A DNA stretch of 60,012 nt from Chromera velia (lineage: Eukaryota; Sar; Chromeraceae), in the NCBI GenBank assembly GCA_018398765.1, contig JAHBMJ010005604.1:10001-70012 (forward strand). The letters run 5' to 3'. Below, one piece after another: positions 35,324-45,600 of the stretch (position 1 is its first letter; each line of letters begins with the position of its first letter). Position numbers and translations under genes: made by a program. The notes under the pieces were generated by a model that searched no databases, was not told where the DNA came from, and saw only the letters and a list, made by a program, of their open reading frames with translations.

Positions 35324-37091
35324 TAGGACACCAATTAAATCACTATCACCACTATCTTAGCTACTATCAAGAAACTTAGCAAGAAATTAGTTAAGAAATC
35401 GAGGAGGTTTACCTTCATGAATGTTCATATATGTTAACTTTGTCATCAACTTGAATCGCTGGTTGCATCGGCTTTTTATATATGCAAGCTCTGACAATAA
35501 ATTGACATAGCGGGTTAGATAGCAGGAAGGCCTAGCTTTGGCTAAGGCTTGAAAAAGATGCACCTCAGAAAACAGGGTCGTCAAGATTCGAAAGGCAGTC
35601 AGATACTGACAGACAGGCAGAAACTAGCAGAGACGCTAAAATTCAGGATTCCGAAGCAATCAGGCAAACAGTTTTTATTATTATTTTTTATTCCTAACTT
35701 GATTTCTAAGTGCTAAAAATGTCAAAACAAGTGCTTAAACTGTAAATTGGGGGTTGCGCCACTCGTGAAAATTATTTTTTGAGTCTTAATTTTTTTCTTA
35801 TTTTTTTCCTGGCAAAGCGTGGTAATTGGAGTCAATTACCGATAATCCGGTAATTACCAGTAGAGAGAGGTAGTTACCGAACAAAAACGTAACCCTGTCA
35901 GAAAAGGTGCAAACCAAGAAGATGCACCAAATACACCTGTTTTGCACCAGATGCACCTGATGCACCTGTTTTGCACCTGATTGAGTGGAATTGGGTGAAA
36001 AGTGTTAGCATCATAGCCATGCAACGCGCCGCGGCCTCACCCCTGCGGCTCCCCACGGCCCCAAACGCGCATGTTGCCGGGCCGCGGTGCGCAGAACAAA
36101 TCCAATCATATGCAGCCGATATTAAACCTTTTGTCTATTTAATTAGTTATTTACTTTTTACTCTTAGTCACCATCATCACAAGCGGTTTGAATTACTGCG
36201 ACCCTCGCCATTTTTGATCTATAGATATCTAGATCGATATTTGTCTCTGTTCCTTCTATGCAGTTCCTTAAATGTAATTCATAACGACCCCTTCCTTTCA
36301 CATCTCTCCCCGTTTTCAGTAGCTTTTACCACTGTCCCCACCACCATTAACAGTTTGGGATCTAAGATACATGATCTTTCTCTTCAAGTTCTTTGATCTC
36401 ATTTTTGTATTATTCTTCTCTTCTGTTCGGTACTTTATGTAGAATTCACTGTATGTCTCCTCGCCTAAGGTACTTTTAGCTACTTCATGCTACTTCCTAG
36501 GACCTTAGTAGTATGTAACTCCAAAAAAACTTTAATTATGAATAAAAATAACGCAAAATTCAGGTTTGATTTTTTATTTTTTGATTGAAGCTGACTTTAG
36601 AGGAGTGCGAAAAACGCGGTATGGTCACTCCTGCATCTTTTCGCAAATCCTCGCCAATTTTCAGCTCTCTGGAATCCCGTGCATAAGGGAAAGGTACACC
36701 GTCCACACAGACCCGGTCGTCCAACTGCACCACCCCCTCTACAACCTGAGCACCCCCACACACCCAACCCCTTCCTTAGTCACCACCCAACTCCCCCCAA
36801 CCCCTCCTCTCCGGCCCACTTCCGCCCCCCAGACAGGAGGAAGAACGAAACCCTCAGTTCGAAAGGAAACAGTGAAGGGAAAACCAGACGACCTGGTCTG
36901 ACTCGAAGTTTTCCTCCTGACTCAGGGTGATGGGACAGGATCGAATTCCACAAAAGAAGAGGGACATAGTCAATCTCAGAGACGGTTCTGTTAATTGCGT
37001 CTGCATGTAATGCGCTGCTATCCGTCTCTCGCTTGCCCCCCCTACTCGCCTCTCTCTCCTCTTCTTCCTCCCCCCTCTGCATGCCTTTCCT
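35324..37091. other. Intergenic DNA, no gene seen
   Basis: Mostly AT-rich. Holds a short cluster of the word GATGCACCTG and variants (35905-35980), a GC-rich patch with CGCCGCGG and GGCCGCGG (36023-36095), and a C-rich stretch at 36720-36835. Open frames here are short and unconserved in composition. Confidence 0.5.
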
Positions 37092-37318
37092 TCATTCAGA
37101 TCCGAAGGCCTCGATGGCGTCGAGGGCTTCCTTGAGTGCGGAGATCTCATCCTGTCTCCTCTCGTCCCTCTCCTCAAACGTCGAGGGGTTGTACAGACAC
37201 TCTGCCTTCAGGGCCTCGTCTGCCTTGCGGACTGCGGACAGATTCATACACATAAATATATCCACGCACACACAGATCCACCCAAACATACACATGTACA
37301 CACACACACGCACGCACG

Positions 37319-37356
<38 letters not shown>

Positions 37357-38955
37357 CACACGCACACACACACACACACACACACTCACACACGAAAACA
37401 CGTTTAATTTTTTCGGTACAGTTCACAACTCTTATGCATTCGTTGCTTCTGCACCTCTCGGGGTTGACTTGTTGCTTCTGCACCTCTCTCTGTCCACTTC
37501 TCTTTTCCTCATGCAGACAGTCTGCCTGTCTGAGGACATGTGCCCGTCGATATCTCCCCATGTCCTTCTGTCCCTCTTCGTCTTTATGCAACTGCCTGAC
37601 TGCCTGTACCCTCTCGGTTTCTTCATCTCCCCTTTTTCTCCCTCTCTTCTTCTTCTCTTCCTTCTCCTTTCTCTCCCTGTGTGAGCGAGAGAGTGTGTGT
37701 ATCTGGTATGTTCGGTCAAACTTTCCGTCAGTCAGTGTATCTTTCTATCTGTTATGTCTGGTCTGAGTAAAGAGCTTTAAGAAGGAGAGAATCAAACAAA
37801 CACCGTCGATCTCACTGGCTGTCTGTCTGGTCTGTGTGTTTTGAAAATGAGTCAACAACTACAGGGTGAAGAAACGGTTGAGCAAATAAATGGGCAGACT
37901 GGAGGGAGGGAAGGAAAAAAGAAAGTAAATGAAGGAACAAAAGAAGGAAGGAAGAAAGCAAGAGCATAGAAAAGGCAGGAAGAAAGAACTGAAGACACAA
38001 AGAAATAAAGGAAGGAAGAAGAAAAGAAAAAAAAGTGCACACCTCCATAAAATGCGTGGAAGAAAAATATAAGAAAAGGAAGAAAGAAACTGAATTATGG
38101 AAGGACGCGAGGACAAGAGAGAAGGAACAAAAAAAGTAAGAAAGAAATGCAGGAAGGAAGGGAGGAAGAAAGAAAAAACGAAAGGAAGAAAGGAAGAAAG
38201 GAACGAAGCAAGGGATGGATGCCAGAAGGAAAAAGAAGAAAGAACGGCAAAGAGATGGACAAAAACATAAGAAAGAAAGGAAACGAAATCCTCGTCTGTA
38301 AGCAGAGGATAATTCGTTCACTCACGGGAGTCGAGTTCCTCTCGCAGTGCCGTCAGTTCGTGTCTGGCTGCATCCTTCTTTTCCATCGAGTTCTCTGGAT
38401 TTTTTCTGATCACGTCATATGCAGACTCTCCCTTGGACACCTGCTCCTTGGCCTTCCCCAGGCTCTCCTCAAGAGCCTTCTTCTGCTTCTCGCAGAACTT
38501 TGCGTGGGGGGTGTCGCGGGCTTGTGCTGCCTCCATCTGGGCGATGGTCTCCTTGATCATTGCTGCACACATTCTCTCGCACAAGGAACAAGGGAGGGAG
38601 AATGTGGGAATAGAGCAAGCCATCGCAGCAGATAGGGGGGGGACGGAGAAAACACTGTGTTGGAGGAGACCAACAAAGACGGTGAATGTATCACTTGTCT
38701 GTATCGCACCCAGTGTCTTTCTCTTGGCATGACTCACATCGAACTTTCTCCAGAGCCTCTGAAGGGGTTCCGAGAACGCTCTGCTTCTTTGACTGCACAG
38801 GGAGGGGGGGAGCAGGAAGGGATCAATCACCTGGATAAAAAATATCAATATTTATGTGACGGAGAAAAAGTCAAGCCTGGTCGTCTCACCCGCAGAACTT
38901 TGCCATGGGCGCAGGAAAGGAGTGCGCAGAGGACCACAACCGCCCTGGTCAGCAT
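37092..38955 (-). CDS. Small secreted coiled-coil protein, four exons
   Basis: Exons on the minus strand: 38955-38890, 38792-38738, 38562-38326 and 37231-37092. They sum to 498 bases (165 residues plus stop) with matching phases, GTGAG-type donors and GCAG acceptors. Residues 1-18 are a clear signal peptide ([18 protein letters not shown]), so the protein likely enters the secretory pathway. The rest is charged and helical with a coiled coil ([20 protein letters not shown], then [17 protein letters not shown]). The motif [11 protein letters not shown]...[10 protein letters not shown] resembles short coiled-coil modules (HKxWCDxE type) I associate with dinoflagellates and other alveolates. Function unknown. 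I trust the exon model because the third intron, 1.1 kb of simple repeats, is otherwise non-coding. Confidence 0.75.
37257..37393. repeat. (CA)n microsatellite in intron 3 of the coiled-coil gene
   Basis: CA/CG dinucleotide repeats begin about 25 bases from the acceptor (minus-strand GT repeats before TCCGCAG), the same arrangement seen before GCP3 acceptors. Confidence 0.8.
37895..38285. repeat. Purine-rich (GGAA/GAAA)n tract in the same intron
   Basis: Nearly 400 bases of A/G on the plus strand with GGAAGGA and GAAAGAA words. Frames over it are low-complexity and not conserved genes. Confidence 0.7.
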
Positions 38956-39654
38956 CTTTGCAGAGCAGAAACACGGGTCAGGCAGACGCACGAATTTCTT
39001 CTCTTGGGGGAAGACCGCTTCTTCCCTTGGCCGCTTCTTGATACTCTGCGGGTCGGGTGTGTACACAGGCTTATTGAAAGACAGGTGTGGAGAAGTGGAT
39101 GTCCCGAAAGTCGAGATGGTGCAGTGAAGGCAAACAAGGAATGACACTGCAATGCGCTTGGAGGAACATGGAGCAACTGGAAATGCGTTGAATCATAGAT
39201 TGAACTTCAGACAAGAAGATATCCGTCTCCTGATCGAAATGCGAGCGGCCCGGCGCCGCGGGCCCGACCATGCCCGACCCGGCGCTCTGCGGCCGCGCGG
39301 GGAGCCGACCGCGCGCGGCACTTCCCGGACGCGGCTTCCTGCCAAGTTCCTGCCTGCATGGCAGGTTGACGGATGTTGAGGGATGTTGAGGATTGTTGAG
39401 GTGACAACGCGGGACATCATCAGACTTCGAGCTCAGCCTTCCTCATTCCCCTTGCTAATCTCCGTATATATCTTCCTTACTGTGGACTCTTCTGATGGCC
39501 CTATGACTCGACCCGCACGTACTGCTGGCGTCTCCTCCGTCAGACTGAACTTTTTTGCCTGAACGTCAACTTTGACCGACTTCACCAAGAGAGGCCTTCC
39601 ATGTCTGGCCAGGGTGGCTTGGTGATGTGAGGCGAGCACCTGGGCGATCTCATC
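38956..39654. other. Divergent intergenic region between the coiled-coil and MYND genes
   Basis: About 700 bases separating two genes transcribed away from each other, so both promoters probably lie here. It contains a GC-rich island at 39245-39312 (GCGGCCGCGCGG) and a triple GGATGTTGAGG/GGATTGTTGAGG repeat at 39370-39401. No TATA box stands out. Confidence 0.4.
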
Positions 39655-42600
39655 ATGGCTCCAATTCGGCCAAAGTCACCTCCTGACCAATCATCCCGGC
39701 CGGACCGAAAGAAAAAGAATGACAATGCCAAAAAACCGGCGAGGGCAAATGACAAGAACGGTAACACAGCGGCATCACGAAAGCTCCCCAAACCCAGTCG
39801 ACATGCCACATCTATATTCCGTATGCAATGCGGCTCCTCCCCTGCACAACTTGATTACGAATTCCCCGTCAGCAACGCCATCCCTCCGCAGCACCCGACT
39901 GCAACATACGTAGACCGTCTGAGCAGGGACCTGGGCCCATTGTGCAACAGTGAAGACTACCAGATCATCACAGAGGTGTTTGAAGCCATCCCCGGTGACC
40001 AGTTCCATCATGCCGGGGCCCGTTTTCTAGAAGCGGGGGGTGTTCTGCACATATTCAGACGAATGTGGGAGGTGTCTACCTCCAGGTATCGTCACAAACT
40101 TCTCCCCTCCTCCGCAGGAACCAAGGAGACAGAGAAGACCAGTCAGCAACGCACACAGACTGGTGCTCTGCCACCGCCCACCGTGGCAGATTGCTTTCCG
40201 TGTCCCCACCTGCTCTTAGCAACCCTCCCTCACATGAACGTGGGGCTTCTCCGTCTTTTGAACCGTCTCCACGGTCCGTCTGTTCTCTGCTTCTGGAGCT
40301 GTCTTCTCTCCCTTCTCCCTCTGGAGAGTGCGTTTGCAGATTTGGACTCTGCAGGGCTCCTCCTGTGCAGCTCTCGAGCCTGTTTGGGCTGGATGAGGCT
40401 GGTGTTGCAGGAGTCGTACTGCCACGCTCTGTGTAAACTCTGCGAGGCAGGGGCAGAGGGGGAGGAGGGGTCTGCCAGTCCTCCCAACAACAAAGAAACC
40501 GGGAGGCCCCCAGCCCCTGCAGAGACCCTCAGGCTCCCGGAAGTCCGGTGGGCCGCTTCTGTTGAGAGAGAGATCGTTATGCGGGAGGCAAATTTGCTTA
40601 GCGGGGCCATTGCAGAGCAGACTGGGTTCTCGGTTGTGCCCGCGCGTCCTGTGTTGCATCGGTCTTTTGATTCGTGTGTGCATTCTTTGGATCGTCCTGT
40701 GCTCCTGTCAGTTGAGAGATTGGGACCGAGTGGGGCTCCGGGTGGAGTGGTAAATTCAGTGCGGGCTCTGCTTGAGAGCATCAGTCGGGAAGTTTTGGGA
40801 CAGAGGGAAGAACAAGAGAATAAGAAAAAAGAGGGAGAGGGAAAAAATCAAACGTCCATTTTTACCCACTTTCTTTCGCTGTTTGCGTTTCAAACAGGAA
40901 AGGAATTTACTGAAGGAGTGACGCACGCTGAAGGAGGAGAAGGCAAGGAAGAGATTGATCTGTTGTCTCGATTGGCTGATAGAGAAGGGAGTTTCAAGGA
41001 AGAGGTGTCGACAAAGGTTGCAGGGAGGGTGGTTCAGTTGCTGCGGGAGGGTTTGGAGGGGAGGGGTGAGAGAAGTGAGGAGAAAAAAAGCGAAGAAGCT
41101 AGAGGTGTAGAGGACAGAGCCGTTTGGCCTCCTCACGTTGGATTTGTCGAAGAAGGGAATCACACAGTAGTGTCTGCTTCTCTCCCTTCTTCGTCTCCGT
41201 CTTCTTCTTCCTCCTCTGTGACACAGAGAAGTCCCTATCTCCCCTTGCGTCCCGCACCCCTCCCTCCTCCATCTCTTCGTGCCCCCCTCGGAATATTTCG
41301 TCATGGAAGGCATCGTTCTCCCTCCCCTCCGCGTGTTTCTCCCTCCTCTTCCTCTCGTAAGGAAAAGGAGAAGAAGAAAGAGAAAGAAGCAGGGGGGTCT
41401 AGTTCGAGGGAAGAAGAAGTGGTAGAGAAAGGGAAAGAAAAAGAAAAGAAAAGTTTTTCGGGACATTTTTGGGATTCCAGCACGATGGCTTCCTTGTGGG
41501 CGGACGGGAAAGGGGGATCGCCTTTGGAGAGTCTCTTGACAAAGAAGGAAACTGGGAAACAGGATGAAAAGAGAAACGGAGAGGCGGCGGCAGGCTCTGC
41601 GCAGGATAATGTTGTTGTTAGAGAACGGAGAGATGCGAGGAAAGAGCTTGAAGGAGGGCAGAGCGAGTGTGAGAAGGAGTCAAAGAAGAAGAAAAAAGAA
41701 GCAGATAGCGCAGCAAAGACCTGTCAGGAAAAGGAAAAGGACCCCTGTGCCAAAGAGTCACGTCCTATTTATTCCACTGGGACCCGACTCCCCCTCAAAA
41801 ATGCCCTCTCATTTCATCGAGAGATAATATCCCGCCAGCTTCCCCTTTTGTTGGTCTTACTTGACTCAGGCATCTTTCAAATCACGCAGGAGAGTGTGCA
41901 TTCCTACCTCTCTTCTATGGGCTCTCGCTCCACCCAAAACCCAACAACCCCCTCTGCAGCACCAGACAAGACCCCCTCAAGCGCCAACCACCCGCCCCCC
42001 CCCGCTCCTCCTGTACAACCGCCTTCGAAAACGAAGAACGAGAACAGCACGATCACCCCAATCCCAAATATCCAGCAGAAGAACAAGCAAGGAGACAAAT
42101 ACCCCGCACCCCCTTCTTCCGCCTCAAATATTCCGGGCCCCCCATCAGCCCCCCACCCTCCCCAGATTCCGACGAAGGGCTTGAGAAGAAATCTTATTGT
42201 GCCCATATCTCCACCCGGTCCGCCTTCTGTGCCATCGGAGCCGGGTCACACCAAAAAGAAGGGGGGCGCAGAGGGACCTGCAGTGAGCGCCGACGTCCCT
42301 CCTCTTGCTGCTGCCAGTGCATGCAACTCCCAGTCGTCTGCCAATCCCAAAACAGGACCCGCCCCGAGTCGTCAAAACGGCAGCGCGCCGCCCCGGCTGG
42401 GAGTTCCCGTCTCCCTCTCCCACTCTCTCGACCACCCGTGTCTGTGGCACACTGGGTTGATCGGTCAAAAGCTCCAAAACCTTTTGAAGCCAGAGGTGTG
42501 GGAAGAAGTGGCATCCAAGAGGCAAAGCCGTAGACCTGCTGGGCTGGGAGGGGTGAGTGCCTTGGAGGCCTCGGGAGGGTCTGCTGCACTGTGTGCAGTC

Positions 42601-45600
42601 GAGTGGTTGTGGGAGCTGGAAGCAATGTTTTGTGGTTTTTTGGATATGCTTTTGGGTTTTGTGGCATGGTGTCCTGCGGAGGATTTGGAGGGGTTCAGTC
42701 GGAAGGAGACGGGGGCAGTGGGCACAAAGGCGTCTTCTCGAGAGGGGGGCAAGCATTTCAGCAGAGTGTCGATGCTTCAGGGGAAGGGGGGGGATCGGAA
42801 GCGACTGCACGGATTCGGAGCGTTTGGAATTTTGGGACACGTTCTGCGTGCTCTGTCTCCGGGGCCTGGAGGGGAGTGTGACGGTGTTTGTCAGGGGGTC
42901 AGTGACTCATTCAGTCTGTAAGTATATGAGGTTTTGTGTGTGCGCTCGGGGGGGATATACGGGGTCCAAGCGATCGAGTGAGTGACTTCTTCAGTGCATA
43001 TGCGAACGGCTTTGAATAGTCGGGTGAAAACCAGAGACTTTCACGGAATCTGTCTGTCTCGGTGTTGTCTTTCTTTGACCTTTCTGTTCTTGTGTCTTTC
43101 TTATTTATTCAAGAGCTCCAGACTTCGTGCGCGCTTGTTCTTTCCCACTTTTCCTTTGTTCAGCCTCCTTCTTTGTTTCTACACTCCTTTCTGGTTCTCC
43201 ATTCAGCCTCCTTCTTTGTTTCTACACTCCTTTCTGGTTGTCCATTCAGCCTCCTTCTTTGCTTCTACACTCCTTTCTGGTTGTCCATTCAGCCTCCTTC
43301 TTTGCTTCTACACTCCTTTCTGGTTGTCCATGTGGGTGATGATGGGAGGAACAAGGAAAGACTGAGCCTTACTTTTGTTCCCTTCAGTGCATTCAGAATG
43401 GGACAAAAGAGGAAAGACAGAGAGAGGCAGAGAGAACGAAGAGTTCCAGGAAGACCAAATTGAAAAAGACGGTTTCATCTTCCCTTTTTCCCGATTCTGT
43501 ATTGCCCCTCGTCTTCCCTCCCTCCCCCGAACCGTGCCTGCCTGCGTGCCTGCCTGCAGACCTTCCGTCAACCCGAATCTCTCACCGGGCGGCTGTTGCT
43601 CATCGCAGCGGTTGCTCTCTGGAGGTTCCATTGCTTGGCGCCCTTCCCTCATCAGACACAAGGAGGGGGTCCTTTCTTCTCAGCTCCCAGAACCCCGCCT
43701 TCTGAGACGGCAGGCGAGGATGAAAACTTTGTGGAGACTATGGGGGGGCAGAAGGAAAGATCTGAAGAGACTCTCAAGGGCGAGAAGGAAAAAAGGTTGC
43801 AGGGCAGTGTGCGTCACAAAGTCCTATTCAGCACTGGTGTCAGAGAGGGTGAGAACCAAAATTCCAGGTCCATCTCTGTTCCTTGCGTGCACTTGCGTTC
43901 TGGCCCTGTGCCGAAGGATCAAGACTTTCTCGTCCAAACAATTGATCAGAGTGTGGCGAGGATCCGTCAGATCATGGCGACAGAAACGAAAGCGCGTGCC
44001 AAAGTGCCCCGGGTAGATGGGAAGAAAGAGAGAGAGGGGTGCAGGCTGATATCGGGGAAGCAGGCGACTTCTTCACTTCAGGCCGCAACTCGACAACCCA
44101 CGTCAGTGTGCTTCGACATTCTCTAGGTCCTCCATCCGTTCCTCTCGTGTAACGATTTTTTTCGTCATTTTCCGAAAGGCTTCTCAACCTCTTTTAATTC
44201 TCCAGCCGCTCTGTTTCTCCGACTCCCAGCTGAATTCTCTCCCCCCCCCCCCCCNNNNNNNNNNNNNNNNNNNNNCCCCCCCCGTGGGCTGTTCTTGTTC
44301 AATCGAGTTTGTGCCCCCGTTTCACCCTTCTGTCCTCTGACAAGTACCCGAACAAACTTGTGTACCCCATTGACTTCGATGCCTGCAGAGACACCACGAC
44401 GGTCACTCATCCAAAGCCAGACGCCCCTCCGGAACCTGCTCCGACTCTGCCGACTAGATCTTTTGCTGCGGGGCTGGGGAAGGAGCGGGACGCAGAGGGG
44501 TTTCAAGAGAGAGAGACGGTCATTGAATTGAGTGACGACGACAGTACAGGGCAAGAGAGTGGACAGGAGGAGGATATGGGATTGAGAAGAGGTGAAAAAG
44601 CAGTAGAGAAAGAGGCAGTGTGGCCTGTAGATGAAGCTGCTTCTGAGTATTCCGACGTTGTCGTGTCCCTAGAGTTGGAGGAAGAGGAAGAGGAGGGAGA
44701 GGGAAAAGACCCATGGCTGGCACAGAGGGCCGTTGGAGGGGATTCGGAATCTGAAAAAGGGGTGTGCCCCGTAGAAGGTCCACCGGTTTTGGGAAGAGTT
44801 GAGTCTTCAATGAAGTGTGATCACAGAAGTGTCCAAGCAGCAGAGAAACTGTCGGCAGAAGCGATTCCTGACAATAGCAGAGAGAGACGGAAAGAGGAGG
44901 GCAGAGCAGACGCGCCTGTCGCCTCCTCGAAAGAAAAAGAGAAAGAGAAGGACAGTCAGATTCCTTCATTCTCCTCCGATGTGTCCGGGGGAGGCTTTCT
45001 CCCTCTCTCCCTCGTCTCTGAATTCGCCCTCTTGGCAGACACACACGCACTGTGGGGTCAGGAGGCCGCTCACATTCCCTCGGCGTCTTTTCCTACTTCC
45101 TATTGTGGTGTGTCAGATAAAGAAAGGGGAGAAAGGAAGACCGAAAGAAAAGAAAGCAGCACGGGAACAGAAAAGAGAGGGCCTCTGTCTCCTCAGACCT
45201 CCCAGACGGCCAAAGGTTCGACACCAAGATCCCATGCGGAGATGCTTCTCGAATCTCTGAAGGCAGCTGCGAAAACGCAAACCTCCTGTGACCGCCCGGC
45301 GCCCCCTCATAGTGAGCCAGGGCCGAGCGTTGCAACAAGAGAGCCCTGGTACCTCCCCCCTTCCTTCTCAGTGCGCAAACTTTTCAAGATCAATAGGTCG
45401 CTCATCCCGTCTCTAGGGCATTTGCGTCTTCCTGTTGACCCCTCTTCTTCCTCTCCTGTCCCTCTTGGTGATTCTCCGTCAGACATCCGTTCTGCAGACT
45501 TTGTGTGGCTCTGTGCACTGAGTCTGCGTGCAGTGTGCAATTCCATCATTGCAGAGAGGGGAGGGGAGTTTGACGCTCTCTGTGCGGCTGAGAGGAATAG

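Noticed and set aside
35905-35980. GATGCACCTG repeats as a possible regulatory array
   Set aside because: Only a few imperfect copies and no adjacent gene start; could be chance or slippage.
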